DNA of 64,000 nucleotides, taken from positions 45,169 to 109,168 of the forward strand of contig CAMLLG010000003.1 in assembly GCA_946480825.1 (NCBI GenBank), given 5' to 3'. Both the position numbers and the translations under genes were made by a program. This document shows, one piece after another, positions 53,331-63,083 of the stretch (position 1 is its first letter; each line of letters begins with the position of its first letter). The notes beneath the pieces were generated by a model. It saw only the letters and a program-made list of their open reading frames with translations. It ran no database searches and was not told where the DNA came from. Origin of the DNA: an uncultured Lysobacteraceae bacterium (GTDB lineage Bacteria; Pseudomonadota; Gammaproteobacteria; Xanthomonadales; Xanthomonadaceae).

Positions 53331-55565
53331 ATGAACCTGCCCATCTCTTTCACAGCGCCGCCCTTCACGGCGCGGCCCTCGGTGCCGCACACGCGCCGCC
53401 CGCTCGCCCTCGCCACTCTGCTCGCCGTCGGCCTGTTCACCGCCGCTCCTGCGCCTGCCCTGGACGGCAAATGGACGCCCGGCCAGGTGCTCGACATCGA
53501 TGCGAAATGGCTGAAACGCCAGGGCCTGAAGCTGCCGCCCTCGGCGCTGTGGGATGGCCGCCGCGGCACCGGCCTGCTGACCGGCGCGGTGAGCATCTCC
53601 GGCTGCACCGGCGCCTTCGTCTCCGACACCGGGCTCATCGTCACCAATCATCACTGCCTGTTCGGGGTGGTGCAGGAACACAGCACCCCGGCGCGCGATC
53701 TGATCACCCAGGGGTTTCTCGCACGCACCCAGGCCGAAGAATTGCCCGGCAGCACCACCCGCGTGGAGATTCCGAAACGCTTCACCGACGTCACCGCGCA
53801 GGTGCTGGCGGCGGTACCGGCCGGCGCCGATCCCGCGGCGCGGCTGCAGGCGATCGACGCGACACAAAAAGCACTGGTCAACGAATGCCAGCGACAGCCG
53901 GACACCAAGTGCAAGGTCGCGACCTTCGACGACGGTGTGGCCTATACCCTGATCGAATCGATCGAGCTGCGCGACATCCGCCTGGTGTATGCGCCGCCGC
54001 GCGCGATCGGCGAATATGGCGGCGAGATCGACAACTGGTCATGGCCGCGGCACACCGGCGATTTCGCGATCGCCCGCGCCTACGTGGGTGCGGACGGGCG
54101 GCCCGCGGATCGCGCCGAGACCAATCGCGCGTATGCGCCGGAGTTCTTTTTCCCGATCGCGAACGATGGCCTGGACGAAGGCGATTTCGTGATGGTGCTG
54201 GGCTATCCCGGCGTGACCTATCGCGCGCTGATCGCCGAGGAAATGCGCGAACGCCGCGAACGTTTCTTCGTCCGTCGCGAGGATCTGTTCGGCGAGTGGA
54301 TCGCGATCCTGGAACGCGGCAGCGCGGACGACGCCGCGGGGAAAATCGCGGTCGCCGCGAACCTCAAGGGCATCCACAACCGCTACAAGAACGCGCAGGG
54401 TCAGATCGCCGGCCTGGATCGTGGACGCATGGTCGACAAACAGGCGGCACAGGACAACGCGGTCGCCGCCTGGGCGGCGACGCAGCCGCAATACGCCGAT
54501 GCGGTTGCCGCGCGCGACGGCCTGCGCGCGGTGCTGGCCGAACGCGAACGCACGTGGGAGCGCGATTTCCTGCTGAATCTGATCCCGATGGGCACCGACA
54601 GCGTGGCCGGCGGCATTCCGCCGCTGCCGAAGGGTCTGTACTTCGGCGCGACGCTCGCGCACAACGCGATCGAACGGGCCAAGCCGAACGCCGCGCGCGC
54701 ATCGGGCTTCACCGATGCCGACCAGGGCAAGCTGCGCGACCGCCTGCGGAGCGAACAGCGCAATTATTTCGCCGCCGCGGATCGCAGCGTGTTCGCCGCG
54801 CTGGTGCGTCGCGCGCTGGCGCTGCCGGCCGACCAGCGCATCGCCGCGGTCGACGCCGCGTTCGCGGGCAAGACCCCGGCGCAGATCGACGAGACGATCG
54901 CCGCGATGTACGCCGCGTCGCCCCTGCTGGACGCGACCGCGCGCGAAGCGATGCTGGCCGAGCCGCTCGATGCGCTGACCGCGCGCAACGACCCGCTGCT
55001 GGCGTTCGGGATCGCCTGGAATCGAGACCTGCGCGCGCTGCGCGAACGCGAGCGGGACTGGAACGCGCGCGCCGCGCTGCATCGCCCGGCCTGGCGTCGG
55101 GCGGTGGCCGCGCATGCGGGCCAACCGATCGCGCCCGACGCCAACGGCACGCTGCGCATCAGCTTCGCCCACGTGCAGGGCTACGCGCCCCGCGACGGTG
55201 AGACCTACACGCCCTTCACCACGCTCGCCGGGGTGATCGAGAAACACACCGGCCGCGAGCCCTTCGACGTGCCCGAGGCCGTCCGCCGCGCCGCCCGGAC
55301 GGCCGGGGCAGGCGCGCAGCGGGTGAACTTCCTGGCCGACGGCGACACCAGCGGCGGCAATTCGGGCAGCCCGGTGATCGACGGCCGCGGCCGGCTGGTG
55401 GGCATCAACTTCGACCGGGTCTGGGAAAACGTGGCCGGGGACTTCGGTTTCAACCCGGCGGTATCACGCAACATCAGCGTGGATATCCGCTATCTGCTGT
55501 GGATGCTGCGGGACGTGGAGCGGGCCGAAGGGCTGCTGCGGGAACTCGGCGCCGGTCCCGACTGA
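53331..55565 (+). CDS. S46-family dipeptidyl-peptidase, DPP11-like by its S1 residue
   Basis: 744 residues from the ATG at 53331. The signal peptide ends near APALDG (about 44), so the enzyme is periplasmic or surface-bound. The S46 triad is visible: His in VTNHHC (about 107-108), Asp 244 in NWSWPRHTGDF, and Ser 678 in TSGGNSGSP. S46 enzymes remove dipeptides from the N-terminus of peptides. The residue 18 after the catalytic Ser sets P1 preference: Gly in DPP7 (hydrophobic) and Arg in DPP11 (Asp/Glu). Here FDRVWEN puts Arg 696 at that place, predicting acidic preference. The length agrees with the family. It probably supports growth on peptides. Confidence 0.92.
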   Translation: MNLPISFTAPPFTARPSVPHTRRPLALATLLAVGLFTAAPAPALDGKWTPGQVLDIDAKWLKRQGLKLPPSALWDGRRGTGLLTGAVSISGCTGAFVSDTGLIVTNHHCLFGVVQEHSTPARDLITQGFLARTQAEELPGSTTRVEIPKRFTDVTAQVLAAVPAGADPAARLQAIDATQKALVNECQRQPDTKCKVATFDDGVAYTLIESIELRDIRLVYAPPRAIGEYGGEIDNWSWPRHTGDFAIARAYVGADGRPADRAETNRAYAPEFFFPIANDGLDEGDFVMVLGYPGVTYRALIAEEMRERRERFFVRREDLFGEWIAILERGSADDAAGKIAVAANLKGIHNRYKNAQGQIAGLDRGRMVDKQAAQDNAVAAWAATQPQYADAVAARDGLRAVLAERERTWERDFLLNLIPMGTDSVAGGIPPLPKGLYFGATLAHNAIERAKPNAARASGFTDADQGKLRDRLRSEQRNYFAAADRSVFAALVRRALALPADQRIAAVDAAFAGKTPAQIDETIAAMYAASPLLDATAREAMLAEPLDALTARNDPLLAFGIAWNRDLRALRERERDWNARAALHRPAWRRAVAAHAGQPIAPDANGTLRISFAHVQGYAPRDGETYTPFTTLAGVIEKHTGREPFDVPEAVRRAARTAGAGAQRVNFLADGDTSGGNSGSPVIDGRGRLVGINFDRVWENVAGDFGFNPAVSRNISVDIRYLLWMLRDVERAEGLLRELGAGPD

Positions 55566-55651
55566 CGCGATATGATCGGCCGGGCCGCCGCAACCGGCGG
55601 CCTCAACGCCAGGGACGGGGCGTTCGATCTCCCTTCGCCGGAGCCTTCGTC

Positions 55652-56242
55652 ATGTCCGCGGTACCGCCCTCCAACCTGACCGACCTGATCAATCGGCGCG
55701 CCTCGGTCGACAAGCCCGAACTCGAGGCGCTGGCGGCGGCGCTGTGGCCGAAGCTGGAACGTCTGGCCGCGCATCAGTTGCAGGGACGCAATGGCCTGAC
55801 CCTGCAGGCCTCGGATCTGGCGCAGGACGCGTACATCGCGCTGATGCACGAATTCCCCGGGCGCTTCAACAACCGCGAACATTTCTACGCGCTGGCGGCG
55901 CGGATCGTGCGCAACATCGTGGTCGATTATCTGCGTCGGCGCAGCGCCGAAAAGCGCGGCGGCGGACTGCCGTTCGAACGGCTGGAAAAAGCCGAGAACG
56001 ATGTGTCCGCGGCGATCGACGATTCGGTCGACTGGATCGCGGTGGACGCGGCGTTGACAGTGCTGGCGCAGAAGCACGAAGCAGCGGCGCAGGTGGTGGA
56101 ACTGAAGTTCTTCGCCGGCCTGACCAACGAACAGATCGCCGAGGCGATGGATCTCTCGCGCGCCACCGTGATCCGTCATTACCGGTACGCGCGTGCCTGG
56201 CTGATCGATCATTTCGGGGCGGAGCCCAGGCTCGATGCATGA
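55652..56242 (+). CDS. ECF-type RNA polymerase sigma factor
   Basis: 196 residues. Region 2 is visible in LAQDAYIALMHEFPGRFNNREHFYALAARIVRNIVVDYLRRR, and region 4 in VVELKFFAGLTNEQIAEAMDLSRATVIRHYRYARAWL, a helix-turn-helix for the -35 element. The pattern matches the ECF subgroup common in Xanthomonadaceae that is encoded next to TPR-bearing Ser/Thr kinases, where the kinase is thought to control the sigma factor instead of an anti-sigma factor. The gene's last eight bases overlap a repeated start region of the kinase gene. No anti-sigma gene is present. Confidence 0.92.
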   Translation: MSAVPPSNLTDLINRRASVDKPELEALAAALWPKLERLAAHQLQGRNGLTLQASDLAQDAYIALMHEFPGRFNNREHFYALAARIVRNIVVDYLRRRSAEKRGGGLPFERLEKAENDVSAAIDDSVDWIAVDAALTVLAQKHEAAAQVVELKFFAGLTNEQIAEAMDLSRATVIRHYRYARAWLIDHFGAEPRLDA

Positions 56243-56279
56243 GGGCTCGATGCATGAGGGCTCGATGCGTGAGGGCTCG
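56235..56279 (+). repeat. 15-bp tandem repeat carrying start codons
   Basis: Three copies (56235, 56250, 56265) of a 15-base unit ATGCATGAGGGCTCG, the third with one change. Each unit holds an ATG and a GAGGG that is correctly spaced as ribosome site for the next ATG. The first copy overlaps the sigma-factor stop. Confidence 0.9.
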
Positions 56280-58922
56280 ATGAGTGACGACGCGATGGAT
56301 GAAGGCACGACACAGCCGCGGGGCGACGACGCGATCGACGAAGGCGAGCTGTTCGAAACGCTGTGCGAACTGGAGCCGGAGGCACAGGCGCAACGGCTGA
56401 AGGCGCTGGAAGATCACGATCCGGCGATGGCCGCGCGGCTGCGCAGGCTGCTCGCGATCGACGAGGCTTACGGCACCCACACCGCGCGCAGCGTGCTGGC
56501 GACCGAACTGCCGGACCCGGTCGGCGACATCAGCGACATCGGTGCGTTCCGGCTGGTGCGGCAGATCGGCCGCGGCGGCATGGGCGTGGTCTATCTGGCC
56601 GAACGCCGCAGCGGCTTCGATCAGCAGGTCGCGATCAAGATCATGCCGCGGTTCGCGACCGATACGCCGGGGCGCGAACGCTTCGCGCAGGAGCGCCGGA
56701 TCCTGGCGCAGCTGCGGCATCCCAACATCTGCAGCATTCTGGACGGCGGCGAGTTGCCCGACGGCACGCCGTGGCTGGCGATGGAATACGTGCCCGGCGA
56801 ACCGCTGTGCGCGTGGTGCGAACGCCGCGGCGCGGGGCTGCGCGAACGCATCGCCCTGTTCCTGCAGCTGTGCGATGCGGTGCAGGCGGCGCATCGCAAT
56901 CTGGTGATCCATCGCGATCTGAAGGACAACAACGTGCTGGTCGACGAGACCGGACACCTGAAGCTGCTGGATTTCGGCATCGCCAAATCGCTGTCGGCCG
57001 CGGCCGTCGCCGACGGCCACACCGCCGCGCACGATCGCTTCTTCTCGCCGATGACCGCGGCGCCGGAACAGTTGCAGGGCGAGCGCATCACCATCGGCAC
57101 CGATGTCTACGCCCTCGGCGCGCTGCTGCATCAACTGCTGTGCGGGTTTCTGCCGTTCGAGCGACCGTCGCGACCGCCGCTGGAACTGCAGCACGCGATC
57201 CTGGAGACGGTGCCGTCGAAGATGAGCGACGCGCTGCAGCGCGAGGCCGCCGCGGGACGCGCACCGGCCGATGCGCAGCCGCCGCAGGCGCTGCGCGGCG
57301 AACTCGATGCGATCGTGGCGCACTGCCTGCGCAAGCGCGCGTCGGAGCGTTACGCCGATGTCGGCGATCTCGCGCGCGATCTGCGCGCATGGTTGTCCGG
57401 GCATCCGATCTCGATCTCGCAGGGCGACCGCGTCTATCGCACCCGCAAATTCCTGTTGCGCCATCGGGTCGCGGTCGCGATCTCCACCGTCGCGGTGGTC
57501 GGCGTGCTCGGCGCGCTGGCGGTGACGCTGTGGCAGGCGGCGGCGCTGCGCCGCGAGCGCGACGCCGCGGACACCGCGCGCCAGCGTTCGGAGATCGATC
57601 GCGACCGCGCGCGCGCGGTCGCGGGCTTCCTGCGCGATACCTTCGAACAGGCCGATCCGGGCCGCGCGGATACCGGCGGGCTGCTGGCGCGCGATCTGCT
57701 GGAACGCGGCAAGCGTCGGCTGGACGGGCTGGACGGTCAGCAGGACGTGCAGGCCGAGCTGGCACTGCTGCTGGCGGAGAGCGACGCCAACCTCGGCCTG
57801 ATCCGCGAGAGCGACGCCACCTTCCGCAACCATGCGGCGGCGATCGACGCGCTTTCGGAGACCGATCCGGACGTGCGCCTGCGCGCCGGCAAACTGCGGT
57901 TGTCGAATGCGCTGACCCTGGAGGAAGACAGCCCGCGCCTGGACGCGGCGCTGGCGGCGCTGGCGCGATTGGCGGACACGCCGACGGCGCAGGTGGACGT
58001 GGCTCGATTGCAGGAGCGCTTGCTGGTGCGTCGTTCCGAATTCAACCGCGCGGCGCGGACGCTGGAAGACGCCTGGCGCCGCCACGGCGATGCGCTGGAC
58101 CCGGCCGCGTCGCTGCGACTGCGCGTGGATCTGGGCAATGCGCTGTTGAACGTGAAACGCGACGAGGACGCGCGCCGGATCTGCGAAGGCATCGACCGCG
58201 CGGCGTTGCGCACCCAGACGCCGGCGCTGCAGATCCGCGCATTGCGGCTGATCGTGCGCGAACTGAAGCGGCGCGAAGATGCGGGCACGGCGCTGGCGAC
58301 GGCGGTCGAGCAATGGCGGCAGACCGCGGAACGGTTGTACGGCAGCGATTCGCTGGAGGCGGCCAGCGCCTATCTCCACCAGATCGATCTGGTCGCCGAT
58401 CCGCGCGAGCAGGATGCGCTGATGGCGAAGGCGTATGCGATCCAGCGCGCGAAGATGCCGGCGATGTCGTCGGCGCGCGCCTATGCCGAATTCAACATGG
58501 CCGCGTTCCATCTGGAAAAACGCCGGCGCCCCGACCTCGCGGAACCGCATCTGGCCGAAGCGGTGCGGATCGGACGCCGGGCCACGGCGCGCGATCACGG
58601 CGACGTGCGTCTGTTCGAACGGACATGGGCCGAGACCCTCAATGCGCTCGGGCGGCACCGCGTCTGCCTGGACCAGCTGTCGGACCCGCCGGGCGATCCG
58701 GAAGACGGCGAAGACGCCGAACGGCTGAGCGGGCTGCGCGTGGCGCTGGCCCGCGCGGCCCTCGCCCTGGGCCAGCCGGCCCGCGCAAGGGCGGAAATCG
58801 CTGCGGTCGAAGCCCTGTGGCGGACGCTCGACACGCCGATGCCGGTCGCGCTGGCGGACGGGCTGCGCGATCTCCGAGCCGACGCCCCAGCCGGTCTCAG
58901 GGGAAAAGACGGGGATGGGTGA
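56235..58922 (+). CDS. Membrane Ser/Thr protein kinase with TPR C-terminus
   Basis: 895 residues if read from 56235. In-frame ATGs at 56250, 56265, 56280 and 56295 are equally possible because the start lies in a tandem repeat. The kinase domain (about 95-370) has the Gly-rich loop IGRGGMGVVYLAE, Lys in VAIKIM, catalytic HRDLKDNN and DFG in LLDFGIAKS. A membrane helix follows (about 415-435, VAVAISTVAVVGVLGALAVTLW), then ~450 residues of helical repeats, probably periplasmic TPRs acting as a sensor. It is Hanks-type, like PknB-related kinases. The partner is most likely the sigma factor just upstream. The invariant residues are intact, so it should be active. Confidence 0.92.
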   Translation: MHEGSMHEGSMREGSMSDDAMDEGTTQPRGDDAIDEGELFETLCELEPEAQAQRLKALEDHDPAMAARLRRLLAIDEAYGTHTARSVLATELPDPVGDISDIGAFRLVRQIGRGGMGVVYLAERRSGFDQQVAIKIMPRFATDTPGRERFAQERRILAQLRHPNICSILDGGELPDGTPWLAMEYVPGEPLCAWCERRGAGLRERIALFLQLCDAVQAAHRNLVIHRDLKDNNVLVDETGHLKLLDFGIAKSLSAAAVADGHTAAHDRFFSPMTAAPEQLQGERITIGTDVYALGALLHQLLCGFLPFERPSRPPLELQHAILETVPSKMSDALQREAAAGRAPADAQPPQALRGELDAIVAHCLRKRASERYADVGDLARDLRAWLSGHPISISQGDRVYRTRKFLLRHRVAVAISTVAVVGVLGALAVTLWQAAALRRERDAADTARQRSEIDRDRARAVAGFLRDTFEQADPGRADTGGLLARDLLERGKRRLDGLDGQQDVQAELALLLAESDANLGLIRESDATFRNHAAAIDALSETDPDVRLRAGKLRLSNALTLEEDSPRLDAALAALARLADTPTAQVDVARLQERLLVRRSEFNRAARTLEDAWRRHGDALDPAASLRLRVDLGNALLNVKRDEDARRICEGIDRAALRTQTPALQIRALRLIVRELKRREDAGTALATAVEQWRQTAERLYGSDSLEAASAYLHQIDLVADPREQDALMAKAYAIQRAKMPAMSSARAYAEFNMAAFHLEKRRRPDLAEPHLAEAVRIGRRATARDHGDVRLFERTWAETLNALGRHRVCLDQLSDPPGDPEDGEDAERLSGLRVALARAALALGQPARARAEIAAVEALWRTLDTPMPVALADGLRDLRADAPAGLRGKDGDG

Positions 58923-59067
58923 TCCTGTTTTTTCCGCTTCGCCGAGGTACACGACAAGGATCCGATCCCGGCGCGACAAGGACTCCGCCCGCGCCACCCA
59001 CGCTCGGAAGGCTTCGGCCTCGCACAACACGATCGCGCTCGACCCGATCACATCCACGGAGAGACCC

Positions 59068-60078
59068 ATGTACACACGTTGTCTGCCCCTGGCGCTCGCA
59101 CTCGCGCTCGCCTGGGCACCGAACGCCCACGCATTCCCCCCCTGCCCGCGCGAGCCGATCGTGCTGACGTCGCTCGACGAATCCGGCGACGGCCCCACGA
59201 ACGTACCGCACTGGTACAAGGGTCAGTATGGGCTGGTCGGCAATCCCCTCGTGATCGGCGGCCTCGCACGCTGGACCCCGGAAGAGGATGCGCTCATCGG
59301 CGGTCCCACGCCCAGCAACGGCAAGTGCCACGACCGCCTGCCGATCCCCGGCGACAATGCCGACACCGGCAACATCACGCTGACGCCGACCTATCCCGAC
59401 GGCGCCGGCTTCGGCATCCTCGCCCTGCCCGACCTGCGCTACAACACGACGAGCGACCTGCGCATCCGCTACACCCTCGGGTTCTCGGTCGACAACCTGC
59501 GTCTGGTCGAAGCGGGCGAATGGCTCGATATCGCGCAGCTCGAATTCCGCTGGAACGAGATCGACGATCACAAGGATCCCGCCGCGATCTCCGCGATGTA
59601 TCGCATTCGCAAGACGCAGTCGGAAAAAGACCGGCTGGCGATCGAGGTGATCGAAGTGCGCGTTCCGTACATCGCGACCGGCAGCCGTCCGCCGGTCTTC
59701 GAGCGCGTCGTCGCCACGATCCCCGCGGCGGAAGACATGTCCGCGACGCCCATCGCCCTGCGCTGGTCGCAGGTCGCCGTCACGCCGGAGCGCGGCACGC
59801 AATCGGGGGACGACCTCGCCACCGGCGACATCGTCATCGGCCCGCCCATCGTCACGAAGAACGAGGTCGCCTCGCATCTGGAGGTGATCGGCCCGGGCGG
59901 CCACGTGCTCTACGGCATTCCCTTGCCCGGGCAGTGGGCGAACAGCCTCTCGATGGGACTGCTGAACTACAACGTCGGCAAAGGCTCCGACTACAGCAAC
60001 CGCTACGGCGCCGAGATGATGGCCACGTCGCTGTGCGCCGAGACGATGGGCGCATCGGATTGCGCCCCTCCGTTCTGA
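59068..60078 (+). CDS. Secreted hypothetical protein
   Basis: 336 residues from the ATG at 59068, preceded by CGGAGAG. A signal peptide (about 1-19, LALALALAWAPNAHA) is clear. The mature part has Cys near the start (PPCPREPIVLTSLDESGDG), a central GFGILALPDLRYNTTSDLRIRYTLGFSVDN, and a C-terminal portion rich in beta-type alternation, with two Cys in SLCAETMGASDCAPPF. The pattern suggests a beta-rich extracytoplasmic protein with disulfides. I do not recognise a family. It lies 145 bases after the kinase gene, possibly within the same regulon, and is followed by a strong terminator. Confidence 0.72.
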   Translation: MYTRCLPLALALALAWAPNAHAFPPCPREPIVLTSLDESGDGPTNVPHWYKGQYGLVGNPLVIGGLARWTPEEDALIGGPTPSNGKCHDRLPIPGDNADTGNITLTPTYPDGAGFGILALPDLRYNTTSDLRIRYTLGFSVDNLRLVEAGEWLDIAQLEFRWNEIDDHKDPAAISAMYRIRKTQSEKDRLAIEVIEVRVPYIATGSRPPVFERVVATIPAAEDMSATPIALRWSQVAVTPERGTQSGDDLATGDIVIGPPIVTKNEVASHLEVIGPGGHVLYGIPLPGQWANSLSMGLLNYNVGKGSDYSNRYGAEMMATSLCAETMGASDCAPPF

Positions 60079-60145
60079 GTCCGGCGCGCCGATCGCGTTC
60101 GCCAGGGATCGGAGGAGACGCGGCGGCGGGAGCATCACCCAAACG

Positions 60146-60174
60146 AGAAACGGCCCGGTCGCCCGGGCCGTTTC
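60146..60174 (+). terminator. Bidirectional hairpin between the hypothetical and amtB
   Basis: Stem GAAACGGCCCGG with its complement CCGGGCCGTTTC around a short loop, with A-rich and T-rich flanks. It lies between convergent genes (stops at 60078 and 60198) and can serve both. Confidence 0.8.
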
Positions 60175-60197
60175 CGTGTCCGGCACTCGCGTCGGAC

Positions 60198-61724
60198 TCA
60201 GTGCTCGTACGCCGCTTCGCCGTGCGAAGCGATGTCGAGACCTTCGCGCTCGGCGTCCTCGTTCACGCGCAGACCGATGGTGTACTTCACCAGGGTGAAG
60301 GCGATCAGCGATACCAGACCCGACAGCACCACCGTCACGACCACGCCCTGGAACTGGATCCAGACCTGCGAAGCGATGCTGTACTCCGCCAGCGCGGTTT
60401 CGGTGACGTAGTCCCAGAGGCCCGCGCCGCCCAGCGACGGTGCCGCGAACACGCCGGTGAGCAGCGCACCGGTGATGCCGCCGACGCCGTGCACGCCGAA
60501 CACGTCGAGGCTGTCGTCGGCGCGCAGCAGTTTCTTCAGGCCGGTGACGCCCCAGAAGCAGACCACGCCGGCGATCGCGCCGATCGCGAGCGCGCCCATC
60601 AGACCGACCAGACCCGCGGCCGGCGTGATCGCGACCAGACCCGCGACCGCGCCCGACGCACCGCCGAGCATCGACGGCTTGCCGCGTGCCAGCCATTCCA
60701 CCGCGCTCCAGCTCAGCACCGCGGCCGCGGTGGCGAGGAAGGTGTTGGCGAACGCGAGCGCCGCCACGCCGTTGGCTTCCAGCGCCGAACCGGCGTTGAA
60801 GCCGAACCAGCCGAACCACAGGATCGAGGCGCCGACCATCGTCTGCGTCAGGTTGTGCGGACGGATCGCTTCGCGGCGATAGCCCAGGCGCGGGCCGATG
60901 ACGTACGCGCCGACCAGACCGGCGATGGCCGCGTTGATGTGCACCACGGTGCCGCCGGCGAAATCCAGCGCGCCCTTGGCCCACAGATAGCCGGACTTGG
61001 CGAGCACGCCTTCGACCGCGGCCGTATCGGTGAACGCATCGGGGCCGGGGAAGAACCACACCATGTGCGCCATCGGCGTGTAGGCGAAGGTGAACCAGAT
61101 CACCGTGAACACCAACAGACCCGCGAACTTCACGCGCTCGGCGAACGCACCGACGATCAGCGCGCAGGTGATGCAGGCGAACGCGCCCTGAAACACGAAG
61201 AACGCCAGCTCGGGGATGTACACGCCCTTGGTGAAGGTCGCGCCCATCGCGCCGTTGAGGCCTTCGCCGAACAGGCGCGCGCCGCCGCCGATGAAGGCGT
61301 TGTTTTCGGTGAACGCGAGGCTGTAGCCATAGATCACCCACAGCACCGCGACCAGCGAGAACACCACCAGGCACTGCATCAGGATCGACAGCACGTTCTT
61401 GCTGCGCACCAGGCCGCCGTAGAACAGCGCCAGCCCGGGCAGGGTCATGAAGATGACCAGCGCCGCGCAGACGAGAATCCAGGCGGTGTCGCCCTTGTCG
61501 GCGGTCATCGCCGGTGCGGCTTCTTCGGCAGTGGCCTCTGCTGCGTCTGGTTCTGCTGAGGCTGGTTCTGCGGAGGCAGGCTCCGCAGCCGTTTCGACCG
61601 CGGTTTCGGCGGCGGGCGCCGCCTGTGCGGCAACGGTCAGGGCCGTTCCGGACAACATCGCGCCGCACAGCAACGCGACCAACAACGTACGGGTTCGCAA
61701 CCCGGAAAAGAATCCAGTGTTCAT
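60198..61724 (-). CDS. amtB: Ammonium transporter AmtB
   Basis: 508 residues. The signal peptide is followed by an unusually long Ala/Glu/Pro tail (about 33-75, with AEPAS repeated) before the first membrane helix. Eleven helices follow. Family marks: TLPGLALFYGGLVRSKNVLS, FVFQGAFACITCALIVGAFAER, DFAGGTVVHINAAIAGLVGAYVIGPRLG (first pore His), WFGWFGFNAGSAL, and DDSLDVFGVHGVGGITGALLTGVFA (second pore His). AmtB moves ammonium across the inner membrane and is blocked by GlnK. The gene is 21 bases downstream of glnK and surely in its operon. The C-terminal tail (YTIGLRVNEDAEREGLDIASHGE) is the cytoplasmic part that binds GlnK. Confidence 0.96.
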   Translation of the reverse strand: MNTGFFSGLRTRTLLVALLCGAMLSGTALTVAAQAAPAAETAVETAAEPASAEPASAEPDAAEATAEEAAPAMTADKGDTAWILVCAALVIFMTLPGLALFYGGLVRSKNVLSILMQCLVVFSLVAVLWVIYGYSLAFTENNAFIGGGARLFGEGLNGAMGATFTKGVYIPELAFFVFQGAFACITCALIVGAFAERVKFAGLLVFTVIWFTFAYTPMAHMVWFFPGPDAFTDTAAVEGVLAKSGYLWAKGALDFAGGTVVHINAAIAGLVGAYVIGPRLGYRREAIRPHNLTQTMVGASILWFGWFGFNAGSALEANGVAALAFANTFLATAAAVLSWSAVEWLARGKPSMLGGASGAVAGLVAITPAAGLVGLMGALAIGAIAGVVCFWGVTGLKKLLRADDSLDVFGVHGVGGITGALLTGVFAAPSLGGAGLWDYVTETALAEYSIASQVWIQFQGVVVTVVLSGLVSLIAFTLVKYTIGLRVNEDAEREGLDIASHGEAAYEH

Positions 61725-61745
61725 GGGACGGTCTCCGAGTGAGGG

Positions 61746-62318
<573 letters not shown>

Positions 62319-62379
62319 CTACTCTCGATGACGCTTCCGCGCGTTCGACGACGACAACTCGATCACTACAGCTCGCCGA

Positions 62380-62835
62380 CTACAGCTCGATCGTCATGAA
62401 CACGCTGTACGGGTCCTCGACGTAATCGCCGAAGGGCCCGCATTCCTCGAAACCGAAGCGCTCGTACATCGCGCGCGCCGGCAGAAACGCATCCGGCGAT
62501 CCGGTTTCGAGGCTCAACCGGCGGTAGCCGCGTTCGCGCGCCACCTGCAGGATGTGCCGCATCAGGGTCGCGGCGACGCCCTTGCGCTGGTGGCCGGCGG
62601 CGGTGCGCATGGATTTGATCTCGCCATGCGCCGCATCCAGCGCTTTCAGCGCGCCGCAACCCAGCAATGCGCCTTCCTTCCAGACCGTCCAGAAGGTGAT
62701 CTCCGGACGGCGCAACCGTTCGAGATCCAGCGCATGGACGCTTTCCGGCGGCGAGTGCAGGAACATCTCGTCGAGATGTTCCTGCAGCAACCGCGCGATC
62801 TCGGGCCCGCGGAGGTCGTCGACGCGGATGTCCAT
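62380..62835 (-). CDS. GNAT-family N-acetyltransferase
   Basis: 151 residues. The GNAT fold is clear: GALLGCGALKALDAAHGEIKSMRTAAGHQRKGVAATLMRHILQVARERGYRRLSLETG contains the acetyl-CoA pyrophosphate loop (QRKGVA), and ARAMYERFGFEECGPFGDYVEDPYSVFMTIEL is the usual C-terminus. It resembles the YsnE/small-molecule acetyltransferase group (pattern from memory); the substrate is unknown. It lies between the glnK operon and glnA on the same strand but with gaps of about 250-300 bases on both sides. A REP-like dyad is immediately upstream. Confidence 0.88.
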   Translation of the reverse strand: MDIRVDDLRGPEIARLLQEHLDEMFLHSPPESVHALDLERLRRPEITFWTVWKEGALLGCGALKALDAAHGEIKSMRTAAGHQRKGVAATLMRHILQVARERGYRRLSLETGSPDAFLPARAMYERFGFEECGPFGDYVEDPYSVFMTIEL

Positions 62836-62855
62836 GGTCGTTTCGCCTGTCCCCC

Positions 62856-62922
62856 GGTAGAGCGGCCTTCAGGCCGCTGCAGCCTTCGACCATCGGTACA
62901 GCGGCCTGAAGGCCGCTCTACC
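62856..62922. repeat. REP-like inverted repeat pair
   Basis: GGTAGAGCGGCCTTCAGGCC and its complement GGCCTGAAGGCCGCTCTACC flank about 24 bases; each arm is itself palindromic around GGCCTTCAGGCC. The GTAG head marks it as REP-like. It lies between the acetyltransferase gene and a glnA fragment. Confidence 0.75.
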
Positions 62923-62933
62923 AAAGCGTTGGA

Positions 62934-62969
62934 TCAGATCGTGTAATACATCTGATATTCGAGGGGGTG
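62934..62969 (-). pseudogene. Duplicated 3' end of glnA (last 11 codons and stop)
   Basis: These 36 bases encode [11 protein letters not shown] and a stop, exactly the last residues of the glnA at 63084. Against 63084-63119 only three bases differ, all at third codon positions. The 114 bases between the two copies are unrelated to glnA and hold small dyads. Confidence 0.8.
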
Positions 62970-63083
62970 AGGAAGGCATTCTCGTGCGGCATTGCCGCGC
63001 ATGCCTTCCGAACGCCCGGCGCGCTGCGCCGGGCCGGACATCCGCCGGCCCGAAGCAATGGCGCATGGCGTCCCGATCGCGCA

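Noticed and set aside
55866..59219. Minus-strand frame of 1117 codons opposite the kinase gene
   Set aside because: The plus strand has a full set of kinase motifs; the minus translation is Arg/Gln/His-rich noise.
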